Assembly: GCA_945873815.1 (NCBI GenBank)
Contig: CAMCEE010000012.1
Coordinates: forward strand, 1 to 56,308
Direction: 5' to 3'
Source: an uncultured Caryophanales bacterium
GTDB taxonomy: Bacteria > Bacillota_I > Bacilli_A > RFN20 > CAG-449
Length of the DNA stretch: 56,308 nucleotides
A program made the translations under genes and the position numbers. The notes under the pieces were generated by a model. It searched no databases. It was not told the DNA's origin and saw only the letters and a list, made by a program, of their open reading frames with translations. Of this stretch, positions 1 to 8,573 are shown one piece after another. Within the stretch, counting starts at the first letter, position 1. Each line of letters begins with the position of its first letter.

Positions 1-138
1 TTTGAGATTTAACTACCCATTTTAGAGGTTGACCCCAAAGACAGGTTTTATTTTACCACTTGTTATTTATGTTATAAATAAAAAAATAATAATTTTTAAA
101 AAAAGAAGAGCTATATAAAATATAAGCCCTCCTTTTCA

Positions 139-1821
139 TTATTTATCTAAATCGATAATCATTGGAATGATAACTGGATTCTTTCCAGTTTCCCTACGAA
201 TATATCTTGTGATTCTTTCGATGATTTTATCTTCATAACTAACTTCATCTGCATATCCAGTTAAATATATTTTAACTTGATCTAAGAAAAGCTCTGTAAT
301 TGTATGAAGAATGTTTTCAGAATCTTTTAAAAAGACGAATCCTCTCATTTGGACATCCGGTCCACCAATAATCCTTTTTTCTTTGCTTGAAACAGTTACT
401 CCCATAATAACTACTCCATCATTTGATAGGCGGTTTCTTTGTTCAATAACGTTATTTCCAACATTACCGATATCGGTTCCATCAATCATAACATCGCCTG
501 TTTGTATTGATGCCTTTATATCAATCTTAAGATTACCATTTTCTCCACTTATTACCATACCGTTATCTAATACAAAGATATTTGAATAATTATAATGCTT
601 ATCTTGGTTAAGAGCGATTTTAGCATTAGTCATTAAATCAGTAAATGAACCGGAAACTGGAATGTAATATTTTGGATGGAGGAATGTAATCATCATCTTA
701 ATATCTTCTTCATTTGCGTGCATTGAATTGATTTCTTTTCTACCTAATTTGACAACTTTACAACCTGTTTTATATGTAGCATCTAGTGCTTCTGTTGCAA
801 TGATCTCAGTAGCTGCGACTGCAGGGCAATCAAAGATGAATGTATCATCTCTACTAAATTCGATTGGTTTAGAAATACCTTCTCCTAAACAGAATTTGAT
901 GATATCTTCATATAGAACTCCACCATCATTAATTAATACAACAACTACATCTTTATCTCTTAATCTGTTTATGTTTTCTAATTTATCAAATTTAACTTTT
1001 TGTTGAATGCCATATGTACTTTGAGAAAAGATATTTTGGAAGAATACTTCAGTAACTTTATTTGCACAGACGATTGTTTTACCAGTTTTTGCAGCAAGAG
1101 CATAAAGTTCATAGATGTTCATCATGTTTTGCCCATAAATTGCACAATAAATCCTTCCTGTAGGATTCTCAAAATAATCGTGTACATGAGGTGTTAATTG
1201 ATAATCTGGAGAAGAGTGACCTGGCTTATCTGCATTTGATGAATCAGATAATAAGGCTAGAATATTCTCTCGACTCAATTCAGAAATTGCAGGCATAGAC
1301 ATTTTGAACTCTAATGGTAATGGATTGAAATCAATTACGTAGTCGGATGTATATGTGATATATCCTTGATCCGTATATATGCTGCATGCTAAAGAAAATG
1401 GAGCAGAGTGAGTCATCAAAGTGAAATGGAATTTACGTCCATTAATGATTTTTTCACCGCAGTTGTTGATATATATGTATTTATAATCGTTAACTACTCC
1501 AACATGCTTTGAATATATCTCAAGTGCGCGTGCTGTAAATGCAGTAGTAATCACAGGTGCAGGTATTTCACGATAAATATAAGGCAATGCACCCATCTTA
1601 TCGTCATGGAAATGAGAAATAAAATAGCCTTTTACTCTTTTCTTATTTTCCTTTAAATAATCAAAATTAGGAATAAGAGCATCTACGCCAGGGATTTTAT
1701 TGTCAGGATATTTTAACCCACAATCTAATACATATATTTCATCGTTGATTTCAACAATATACATGTTCTTACCATGTTCATCAAGGCCACCCAAACTAAA
1801 AATTTTTACCTTATCACTCAT
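139..1821 (-). CDS. rnjB: RNase J2-like ribonuclease with degenerate metal site
   Basis: Metallo-beta-lactamase/beta-CASP ribonuclease of the RNase J family (RNA turnover; in Firmicutes J1 and J2 form a complex). Order seen: beta-lactamase core with SHFHDD motif, the LLSDSSNA motif typical of RNase J, beta-CASP insert, HPKYYIP segment, and a C-terminal end (KNPVIIPMII) like RNase J2. The canonical HxHxDH reads HFHDDK and the canonical PVHGE reads PVSGS, so two histidine ligands of the second metal are missing, as in the weakly active J2 paralogues. The start at 1821 is chosen over an upstream in-frame ATG because AAGGAGA lies 9 nt before it, giving 560 aa. The family is certain; J2 rather than J1 is inferred from the lost ligands and the C-terminus. 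Confidence 0.88.
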   Translation of the reverse strand: MSDKVKIFSLGGLDEHGKNMYIVEINDEIYVLDCGLKYPDNKIPGVDALIPNFDYLKENKKRVKGYFISHFHDDKMGALPYIYREIPAPVITTAFTARALEIYSKHVGVVNDYKYIYINNCGEKIINGRKFHFTLMTHSAPFSLACSIYTDQGYITYTSDYVIDFNPLPLEFKMSMPAISELSRENILALLSDSSNADKPGHSSPDYQLTPHVHDYFENPTGRIYCAIYGQNMMNIYELYALAAKTGKTIVCANKVTEVFFQNIFSQSTYGIQQKVKFDKLENINRLRDKDVVVVLINDGGVLYEDIIKFCLGEGISKPIEFSRDDTFIFDCPAVAATEIIATEALDATYKTGCKVVKLGRKEINSMHANEEDIKMMITFLHPKYYIPVSGSFTDLMTNAKIALNQDKHYNYSNIFVLDNGMVISGENGNLKIDIKASIQTGDVMIDGTDIGNVGNNVIEQRNRLSNDGVVIMGVTVSSKEKRIIGGPDVQMRGFVFLKDSENILHTITELFLDQVKIYLTGYADEVSYEDKIIERITRYIRRETGKNPVIIPMIIDLDK

Positions 1822-1947
1822 AATATTATGTCTCCTTACTAATACTAAAAGCATTATAACAAAAAGCAATTAAAAATAAAATCAAAAAATATATATTTTT
1901 ATGTTTACAAATTAAGTGGTCTTGTGTAATATATTAATTGCGCATAT

Positions 1948-2024
1948 GGCGGTTATGGTGAAGTGGTTAACACATCTGGCTGTGAACCAGACATTCGTCA
2001 GTTCGATTCTGATTAACCGCCCCA
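1948..2024 (+). tRNA. tRNA-His (GTG), CCA encoded
   Basis: The cloverleaf folds cleanly: extra G-1 opposite C73, acceptor GCGGTTA/TAACCGC, D stem GTG/CAC, anticodon stem TCTGG/CCAGA around loop CTGTGAA (anticodon GTG), T stem GTCAG/CTGAT, and a genomic CCA end. The 3' CCA is also the first base block of a 76-bp direct repeat. Confidence 0.96.
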
Positions 2025-2097
2025 TATTGAAAGAATAGGTTTGATACCAAATAAAATAATGGTTTCAGACCTTTTTTGTTGTTTTAAAGCCTATTTT
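2022..2097 (+). repeat. 76-bp direct repeat copy A (tRNA-His CCA end plus terminator)
   Basis: Matches 7242-7317 with only three differences by eye. It begins exactly at the CCA of tRNA-His, runs through its terminator hairpin and ends in CCTATTTT. Together the copies bracket about 5.1 kb of accessory DNA, the pattern expected of an insertion at a tRNA 3' end or of recombination between duplicated tRNA ends. Confidence 0.85.
2037..2077 (+). terminator. Rho-independent terminator of tRNA-His
   Basis: AGGTTTGATACC pairs with GGTTTCAGACCT across a 12-nt loop, followed by a run of six T. It lies 13 nt after the tRNA. The same hairpin recurs in copy B at 7.25 kb, and a related one at 27.7 kb. Confidence 0.75.
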
Positions 2098-2304
2098 CAT
2101 TTTTCTTCGCCAATTTAGGTTCGAACCCACGATTTTTTATCGTTCTTTGTGCCTTTTCTAAAAATTGAAGATATTTCTTCGTTTCTACATTCATTGTTAT
2201 CTTTTTCCTTTCGTATAATAAGAAGCTCCTCTTACATTTTTATTGATTGCTTCTTCTTTTTCTTTTGTATCTTTAAGTGATATAAGACTATTCGTTCTCA
2301 TCAT
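2084..2304 (-). other. Possible broken small gene (two tiny ORFs in different frames)
   Basis: On the minus strand two short open stretches lie end to end: 2304-2197 (35 codons from ATG) and 2194-2084 (36 codons, preceded by a GAAAGG-type site). Both are Lys/Glu rich and look coding rather than random, for example FLEKAQRTIKNRGFEPKLA. The frame switch between them suggests one decayed gene. I do not recognise a family. The second stretch ends inside the 76-bp repeat. Confidence 0.25.
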
Positions 2305-2521
2305 TATATCAACGAGATTTAATATATTTTATAGTGTTTCCAAGGCTTAAATTGGGTGCTTCCAAGCAGTGAAATATTTACTTAGAGGTTATTTATTCCT
2401 AAGTTTGTAAATAGTAAAAAAAGTAATCAGAATAGCTCATATAACTTTCATAGCTTTTTAATTCGTGCGCTAAAGTTAGGACGCTTTCGCCCTAAAATTT
2501 GCAAATAATAAGTGCAATATA

Positions 2522-2551
2522 TTGATTTTTTAATTGATTAAGTGGTATACT
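2522..2551 (+). promoter_or_regulatory. Promoter with repeated AAAGTTAGGAC motif before the AAA ATPase
   Basis: TTGATT and TATACT with 18-nt spacing lie 50 nt before the ATPase start. The 11-mer AAAGTTAGGAC occurs just upstream (about 2473) and again just downstream of the -10 (about 2561). The upstream copy sits in a hairpin (TTAGG...CCTAA). Paired copies around a promoter suggest a repressor site. The rest of 2305-2600 shows no gene. Confidence 0.45.
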
Positions 2552-2601
2552 AAATGCGAAAGTTAGGACATAACCGCCGTTAATTTTGTAAGGAGATAAA
2601 T

Positions 2602-3870
2602 ATGATAGAAAGGAATTTTTATTTAAAACAAATAATTTCAAAAATGTGGGATGGAAATATTAAAGTAATAACTGGTATCAGAAGATGCGGTAAATCAACT
2701 TTGTTATTCGACTTGTTTAATTCTTTTTTAATTAATAGTGGTATCAAAGAAGAATGTATTATTAAAATTGAATTAGATAAAAGAAAGTATTTGAAATTTA
2801 GAAATCCTATTTATTTGTGTGAATACGTTGAAAACATAATTAAGGATAGCGAAGATAAGTATTTTTTATTTATAGATGAAGTACAACTAACTAATGTGGT
2901 TACTGATGAAGATAGTGGAATTGATGTAACTATTTATGACATGTTGAATGAATTAAAAGGATATAAAAATCTTGATTGTTATGTTACTGGAAGCAATTCA
3001 AAAATGTTATCAAGTGATATAGCAACAGAATTTAGAGGAAGATCTAGCCAAATAAAAGTATACCCATTATCTTTTAGTGAATTATATTCTTATAAGAATA
3101 TGGGTAAAAGAGAATTACTTGATGAATTTATGGAATTTGGTGGTATGCCAGGATTAATAAATATTAATAGTGATATTGATAAAAAAGAATACCTAAACAA
3201 TTTATACAATGAAATTTATATTAAAGACTTAGTCGAACACGGAAAAATTAGAAGGGAAGATGTGCTTGATGAGATGCTTAATTATTTAGCGTCTCAAATA
3301 AGTTCTTTAACTAATTCTTCTAATATTGCTAATTCAATAAATGCAAAGTCATCCGTTAAAATAGATGATGGATTGATTACAAGGTATTTAAATCAATTAG
3401 AAGATGCTTTTTTAATATCTAAAGCTAAAAGATATGATGTTAAAGGGAAAAAATATTTTGATTATCCAAATAAGTATTATTATTGCGATTTAGGTTTAAG
3501 AAACGCAAGATTAAATTACAGGCAAAATGATCCAGGACACATTATGGAAAATATTATCTATAATGAGTTAATAAGATTAGGATATTCCGTTGATATAGGA
3601 GTAGTAGAAGATAGAAGAAATGGCTTAAAAAAGCAAAAAGAAATAGATTTTATTGTTAATTATTTTGATAAAAGAGTCTATATTCAATCTTCTCTTAGAA
3701 TGGATGAAGATGAAAAAATAAATAATGAGTTAGATTCATTAAAAATAACCGGTGATTTCTTTAAAAAGATCATAATAAGAAATGATATATCTAAAACATT
3801 TTTTGATGATAATGGTATAATGCACGTTAGCTTATTAGATTTTTTACTTGGAAATGTAGAACTATTTTAA
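2602..3870 (+). CDS. AAA+ ATPase with C-terminal DUF4143
   Basis: 422-aa cytoplasmic ATPase of the AAA_14/DUF4143 family, common in accessory regions of gut bacteria; its substrate is not known. Walker A is GIRRCGKST (residues 25-33) and Walker B is FLFIDE (88-93). The segment YVTGSNSKML...EFRGR (127-147) is the family's sensor/arginine region. The C-terminal half carries a PD-(D/E)XK-like EIDFIV near residue 352. Start supported by AAGGAGA 6 nt upstream. It stands alone behind tRNA-His and is followed only by gene fragments. Intact and of normal length. Confidence 0.88.
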   Translation: MIERNFYLKQIISKMWDGNIKVITGIRRCGKSTLLFDLFNSFLINSGIKEECIIKIELDKRKYLKFRNPIYLCEYVENIIKDSEDKYFLFIDEVQLTNVVTDEDSGIDVTIYDMLNELKGYKNLDCYVTGSNSKMLSSDIATEFRGRSSQIKVYPLSFSELYSYKNMGKRELLDEFMEFGGMPGLININSDIDKKEYLNNLYNEIYIKDLVEHGKIRREDVLDEMLNYLASQISSLTNSSNIANSINAKSSVKIDDGLITRYLNQLEDAFLISKAKRYDVKGKKYFDYPNKYYYCDLGLRNARLNYRQNDPGHIMENIIYNELIRLGYSVDIGVVEDRRNGLKKQKEIDFIVNYFDKRVYIQSSLRMDEDEKINNELDSLKITGDFFKKIIIRNDISKTFFDDNGIMHVSLLDFLLGNVELF

Positions 3871-3910
3871 TTGAAATTTAGTTGTCACTTTAAAGAGGTC
3901 AAATGTCAGG

Positions 3911-4213
3911 TTGTATCAAAAAGGTACTGGAATAAATTTTATTGGATCAAGAGGTGTCTATTTTCTTGATGAACCAGAAAATTGTTTATCACCACTTTTT
4001 CAAATAGAATTAATTAAACTTATACAAGATGCGACGAGATATTTTGATTGTCAATTTTTTATCTGCACTCATTCGCCTCTTTTGCTAAGCTTGTTTAATA
4101 CAATTATATATAATCTAGACATGAGACCTGTCATTCGTCAAAAGTGGGAAGAATTAGAAAATGTAAAAATTTATTATGAATTTTTTAAACAAAATAAAGA
4201 TAAATTTGAATAA
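3911..4213 (+). pseudogene. C-terminal fragment of an AAA-family (AAA_21-like) ATPase
   Basis: About 100 codons containing a Walker B segment (VYFLDEPENCLSP) and the downstream D-loop/H-switch region (FFICTHSPLLLSLFNT) of SMC/ABC-like AAA_21 ATPases. There is no Walker A or N-terminal half, no credible start (only TTG) and no ribosome site. It is a leftover of a gene normally over twice as long, joined to unrelated DNA just after the DUF4143 ATPase. Confidence 0.8.
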
Positions 4214-4398
4214 ACTAGAGATGCTAATATCTTACACGTAAACATCATTAAAATATTTTGTTGATACTTGTTTTCTTTCTATTGATAAGTGCATAACGTT
4301 TCATGCCTTTTTACAAAATGGTTTGTATCAAAAATAAAATGAAATCCCATTGAAACAGATTATTACTATGTTATATTAGATATAGAGGTGATAGCTAA

Positions 4399-4476
4399 GT
4401 ACTAGCGCCTATATTTGATAACGGATCATCTTTGTTCCCACAAATGATAGAAGTTATCTCCCCCCCCTTAAATTGA
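4399..4476 (+). pseudogene. HipA-like kinase fragment
   Basis: A 25-codon stretch reads VLAPIFDNGSSLFPQM. The PIFDNGSSL pattern is typical of HipA/CtkA-like serine/threonine kinases. A stop precedes it and the frame closes before the next gene. No other part of a HipA gene is visible between 4214 and 4489, so this is at most a relic. Confidence 0.4.
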
Positions 4477-4489
4477 TGGAGGTGAACCT

Positions 4490-5191
4490 ATGCCTATTCA
4501 TACTACAAAACACTATGTTTTTACATATAAAGAAGATTCTTTAGCGGCTAAAGATATAAAAAAAATTGCTAAAATACAAGAAGAATGTTTTACAAAAATA
4601 TCTAATACGTTAAAAGTTAGCTTTACAGAAAAAATTAAATATTATTTATTAGAATCAGCAAAAGAAATTGGAGAACTTTATGGTATAAATGAACCAATTA
4701 ATGATTTTGCTGTATGGGGAGAAAACAAAATATATGCATTATATAACGATAAAATAAAATGCATAGGCCCACATGAGGATACTCACTTGATTTCATTTGT
4801 TATTAACACTCCTAAATCTAACTTTATTGTTGAAGGTTTAGCTATGTATTTTGATGAAAAATGGTGGGGGCTTGATAATGATGTTTGGGCTAGTTATTAT
4901 AAAGCCAACAATAAGGATTTATCAATTTCTAATTTATTAAGTAATGAAGAATTTGACAGTTTAAATTGTGAGATAACTTATCCAATTGCTGGATCTTTTG
5001 TTAAATATTTAATAAATAGATTTGGTGTTGATAAATTTATCCAACTTTACCAAATAACTGAAGTACCAGATAGCAATGATTTCAAAAAAATATTCCATTA
5101 CACAATCCAAGAACTGGAATCATTATTTTATCAAGAAATTAGTAAAGTTAACTATGATTTACAAGAAATCAAATTATTACTTGAACATTGA
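4490..5191 (+). CDS. Putative zinc metallopeptidase (gluzincin, MA-like)
   Basis: 233 aa with HEDTH at residues 95-99 (HExxH zinc-binding/catalytic motif) followed by VEGLAMYF, whose E115 fits the third zinc ligand of gluzincins (MA-like peptidases). No signal peptide or membrane segment, so probably cytoplasmic. Start supported by GGAGGTGAA 5 nt upstream, just after a run of eight C. It has no operon partners; flanking DNA holds gene remnants on both sides. The substrate is unknown. Family assignment rests on the two motifs only. Confidence 0.65.
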   Translation: MPIHTTKHYVFTYKEDSLAAKDIKKIAKIQEECFTKISNTLKVSFTEKIKYYLLESAKEIGELYGINEPINDFAVWGENKIYALYNDKIKCIGPHEDTHLISFVINTPKSNFIVEGLAMYFDEKWWGLDNDVWASYYKANNKDLSISNLLSNEEFDSLNCEITYPIAGSFVKYLINRFGVDKFIQLYQITEVPDSNDFKKIFHYTIQELESLFYQEISKVNYDLQEIKLLLEH

Positions 5192-5591
5192 AAATCCGTA
5201 TTAAAAACGCAAGAAAAGTTTTATCTTTCAGATATCTCTTTCAAGTATTCATAGTTTTGATACAACACAAAATGTATAGCAGCCGCGCTTGAGAATATCG
5301 TTTATCTTGAACTCCGCCGCCAATTGGCAATGTAAACGGAGTTAAACTTATCCATATAGCAGACTTTCTTCTACAAGAAAAGTGGTAATTATAAAGCTAC
5401 AATATGCTGAAATGAATTCACTTTATATATCAAAAAAAACAATGCCAATCAATTTTGATATTGCTCCGAATGTTTGTGGTAATAATGAGAGAACTGTGTT
5501 AAAAATTAATTAGTTACTTTTACAAGACGATGATGTAGATTCCAGCGTTAATAATGATGATGTAATAACAAAATAAAGGAGTAAGAAAAAT
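5192..5591. other. Gene-free stretch with an inverted repeat
   Basis: No convincing ORF. Near 5310-5345, AACTCCG and CGGAGTT form a 7-bp inverted repeat enclosing the palindrome GCCAATTGGC. A short open stretch around 5410-5510 resembles nothing I know. The last 20 nt give the next gene an AAAGGAG ribosome site. Probably decayed accessory DNA. Confidence 0.4.
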
Positions 5592-7037
5592 ATGGATAAT
5601 ATAAATAAAAAGAAAGCACTAAACCTTTACTTAAATAAACTAAAAGATAAGGAAGACGTTAACTTAGAAAACGAAATAAAAGAAATATTTGGTCTTTTAA
5701 ATACCGCTCAAATTGAAAAATTATTGTTAGCAAAACAAATAAACTATCTAAAAGAAGTAGGTATTGATGAAGATAAGCTTTATAAAGTAATAGAAAAGAT
5801 TAAGGACGAAGAATATTATATACTATGCTGTGAATATCAAAGTGGAAAATACTGGGATGATTATGATTACACCTATATAGATAAATATAATATTTGCTCA
5901 GTTATAAAAGAAGCGATAGAATACGTAGATACTCTTTTTAATGAAAAACAATATGAAAAAGCTTTAAAAATTGGTAAGGAATTAGCTTTTTTGGAAATAG
6001 AATCAAAAACCATAACTGAATATGATGATGATCCTTATGAATCAGAATTAATATCTGTAAGCGATTTATTTTATAAAGTAGGTAGTAAAGTTGATATTAA
6101 CAAATTTATATATCAAGTTTTCGCACTTTTATTTACTCAGCAATATAATTATGATGATCTAGTTAAGCTAATAAATACGTATAGTTTCGATTATTTAAAA
6201 GATTTTAAAGATTCTTTAATTTATGTAATTGATGAGAAAAAGTGTAAAGATTATTTATTAAGATTATTAATTGATGACAAAGAAAAAAATATGCTCCAAT
6301 GTCAAGTGGTAGCATTGATATTATATTATTTGGATGATCGATATTTATATGAATCTTTTGTTTTTGATAATTTAAATTTTTCTGACTCTTTATTTAATCG
6401 GTTTTATGAATATTTAGTAAGCAAAAACCTCGATGCATCGAGTTACGTTTTTAGAGCGTTGCCACTTCTTATTAACAGCCAATTCTTGGAAAAATACTAT
6501 AAGATTGCTTCTCACCTCGACGAAAATGATTCATCATTAAAAATAAGCCTTTATAAAATAAATAGTAGCGATGAGAATTTCTTTTATCTATATACGATGA
6601 AAGAAACAAAGATTATTCCTTCTTTAGTTAAAAAGGATGAATTTCATATAGCTCTTGCTTCTTTAGATTTGAAAGATATAGAAAAAATAAGATTAGATCA
6701 ATGTATATTTATGCTTGAAATTCTGGTAAATAAGATGTCTAAGATAAATGAAGATGACCAATATCTAAATAACTTAAACTGTTATAGAAACAAGCAAAAT
6801 ATTGATGATAAATTAATTGATAATATTTTTAAAATTGCAATCGATAAATTAAATTTACACTGCCAATCGATATTAGGTAAAGATCGTAAATCCTATTATT
6901 ATTTAGCTGATCATCTATTCATGTTAGATTATATAACTGATTTTAAATTAGAATTAAAAAAGAAGTACACAAATAAATACTCTTCCTACCCTGCTTTTAT
7001 TAGAGAAGTTAACAGCGCTTATTCTAGTGAGAAATAA
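5592..7037 (+). CDS. Hypothetical helical protein, 481 aa
   Basis: I do not recognise a family. It is rich in Lys, Glu, Asp, Tyr and Leu, with almost no Gly or Pro, as in an all-helical repeat (TPR/HEAT-like) scaffold. The stretch around residues 100-135 (AIEYVDTLFNEKQYEKALKI) looks like one helical hairpin of such repeats. No signal peptide, membrane segment or catalytic motif is apparent. Start supported by AAAGGAG 10 nt upstream. It is the last intact gene before the IS3 remnant and repeat copy B, so it lies inside the segment bounded by tRNA-end repeats. Confidence 0.75.
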   Translation: MDNINKKKALNLYLNKLKDKEDVNLENEIKEIFGLLNTAQIEKLLLAKQINYLKEVGIDEDKLYKVIEKIKDEEYYILCCEYQSGKYWDDYDYTYIDKYNICSVIKEAIEYVDTLFNEKQYEKALKIGKELAFLEIESKTITEYDDDPYESELISVSDLFYKVGSKVDINKFIYQVFALLFTQQYNYDDLVKLINTYSFDYLKDFKDSLIYVIDEKKCKDYLLRLLIDDKEKNMLQCQVVALILYYLDDRYLYESFVFDNLNFSDSLFNRFYEYLVSKNLDASSYVFRALPLLINSQFLEKYYKIASHLDENDSSLKISLYKINSSDENFFYLYTMKETKIIPSLVKKDEFHIALASLDLKDIEKIRLDQCIFMLEILVNKMSKINEDDQYLNNLNCYRNKQNIDDKLIDNIFKIAIDKLNLHCQSILGKDRKSYYYLADHLFMLDYITDFKLELKKKYTNKYSSYPAFIREVNSAYSSEK

Positions 7038-7084
7038 TTTTAAAAAAAAGATTAAAAAAGTATCTTATAAAAAAGATAAAAAAA

Positions 7085-7241
7085 GGGAGTCCGGACATTT
7101 TTCCGTACCATTTTAGAGGCATTCTCTAGAACGATATTCAGTTGGACTTAAATATCCTAACCTTTCTTTTATTCTCTTTATTTTAAACCAAGTTAAGTAC
7201 TTGTCTAATTCTTTTTTAAATTCTTCTCTAGTAACATTACT
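7085..7241 (-). pseudogene. IS3-family transposase C-terminal remnant with right end
   Basis: On the minus strand the last 40-odd codons read as an IS150-like OrfB tail (FKIKRIKERLGYLSPTEYR), with the stop at 7113, then a terminal sequence GGGAGTCCGGACATTTTTCC at 7085. That resembles the left end of an IS3-type relic at 12.6 kb (GGGAGTGTGGACAAAAACTT). The rest of the transposase is missing: the reading frame is cut exactly at repeat copy B (7242). Confidence 0.8.
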
Positions 7242-7317
7242 CCATATTGAAAGAATAGGTTTGATACCAAAGAAAATAATGATTTCAGACCTTTTTTGTT
7301 GTTTTAAAACCTATTTT
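7242..7317 (+). repeat. 76-bp direct repeat copy B (tRNA-His end-like plus terminator)
   Basis: Second copy of 2022-2097, starting with the same CCATATTGA block and containing the same terminator hairpin, but without any tRNA upstream. It abuts the truncated IS3 relic. It marks the likely distal border of the inserted segment. Confidence 0.85.
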
Positions 7318-7334
7318 TGTATATTTAAAATAAA

Positions 7335-7530
7335 TTTGGTGAGAAAAAATATAAGATGAGGAGACAACTTCAATATATTCTCTCAATTAATATGTAATTT
7401 TATGAGAAAGATTAGAAAAATGAGAGAACATTTTTTAGTAAACTATAAGCAAATAATTATATATAATTGATTTTTTCTCACCAAAAATGATATAATTGGT
7501 GTGGAAATGATAAGGATGGTGAGAAAATGA
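7335..7530 (+). promoter_or_regulatory. Promoter and TTTGGTGAGA operators of the Fic gene
   Basis: TTGATT (7467) and TATAAT (7491) with 18-nt spacing form a promoter. The 16-mer TTTGGTGAGAAAAAAT at 7335-7350 recurs perfectly inverted at 7470-7485, between -35 and -10. A third, shorter copy (GGTGAGAAAATG) overlaps the start codon at 7527 and also supplies its ribosome site. The Fic protein has a C-terminal winged-helix domain, so autorepression is a reasonable inference. Confidence 0.6.
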
Positions 7531-8573
7531 GGAAATTTAACTATTCGAATTTAAAAAATAGAACTTGGGATATTAAGATAATTAATTATTTAACTCAAAT
7601 TCATGAAGAAAAAGGTAAACAACAATTGTTTTTAAAACAAAAGCCTGAAGAATTAGAAAAATTAGTTATTATTGCAAAAATACAAAGTACTGAATCATCT
7701 AATGAAATTGAGGGCATTAGAACAACTAATACAAGATTAAAACAGCTTGTTAATGAAAAAACAGCTCCGAAAAATAGAGCTGAAGAAGAAATTGCAGGAT
7801 ATAGAGATGCACTAAATATTGTACATGAGAATTTTGATGCAATACCTATTACTCCTAATTTTATTCTTCAATTACACAAAGTATTATTGTCTCATACTTC
7901 AACTTCATATGGTGGAAAATATAAGAATGTCCAAAATTATATTAGTGGTACTAATGAAAATGGTGAATCATATACTTTATTCACACCATTATCACCATTT
8001 GAGACCCCAATTGCTATGCAAGAATTATGTGATGAATATAATAGAGCTCTTGGTGAAGGAGTAGTAGATCCACTTATTTTAATTCCATTATTTATTCATG
8101 ACTTTTTATGTATTCATCCATTTATTGATGGTAATGGAAGAATGTCTAGATTATTAACGACATTACTTTTATACCGTTCTGGTTATTATGTAGGAAAATA
8201 TATATCACTTGAAGCTAAAATAGCTAAGAATAAAGATTTATATTATGATGCGTTATATGATTCTCAGATTGGATGGCATGAAAACGAAGATGATGCAACT
8301 CCTTTTATTAAATATTTATTAAGTACAATTATTAATGCATATAATGATTTCGAAGAAAGAGTAGAATTAGTATCAGATAAGAAACCTAGTATTGAAGTGG
8401 TAAGAATGGCAGTTAATTCTAAACTAGGAAAATTCACAAAGAGAGATATATTAGAACTTGTGCCTTCGTTATCATCAACTAGCATCGAAAGAAGTTTAAA
8501 AGAATTATGTGACTCAGGTGAAATAAGAAAAGAAGGTGTTGGGAAATCAACATATTATATTAGATTAAAATAA
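7527..8573 (+). CDS. Fic-family AMPylase-type protein with inhibitory helix and wHTH
   Basis: 348 aa. The Fic active motif HPFIDGNGR is complete (residues 197-205). An N-terminal S58-x3-E62-G63 within SSNEIEGI is the (S/T)xxxE(G/N) inhibition motif in the N-terminal position (class II Fic). Residues 290-348 look like a winged helix (SSTSIERSLKELCDSGEIRK). Fic proteins usually AMPylate a target protein; the target is unknown here. The gene has its own promoter with operator repeats and stands alone. Normal length, all key residues present. Start at ATG 7527 after AAGGATGGTGAG. Confidence 0.92.
   Translation: MRKFNYSNLKNRTWDIKIINYLTQIHEEKGKQQLFLKQKPEELEKLVIIAKIQSTESSNEIEGIRTTNTRLKQLVNEKTAPKNRAEEEIAGYRDALNIVHENFDAIPITPNFILQLHKVLLSHTSTSYGGKYKNVQNYISGTNENGESYTLFTPLSPFETPIAMQELCDEYNRALGEGVVDPLILIPLFIHDFLCIHPFIDGNGRMSRLLTTLLLYRSGYYVGKYISLEAKIAKNKDLYYDALYDSQIGWHENEDDATPFIKYLLSTIINAYNDFEERVELVSDKKPSIEVVRMAVNSKLGKFTKRDILELVPSLSSTSIERSLKELCDSGEIRKEGVGKSTYYIRLK

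Noticed and set aside
1-138. Possible IS end (CCATTTTAGAGG) resembling the relic at 7111
   Set aside because: Only about 12 bases match, too little in such AT-rich DNA.
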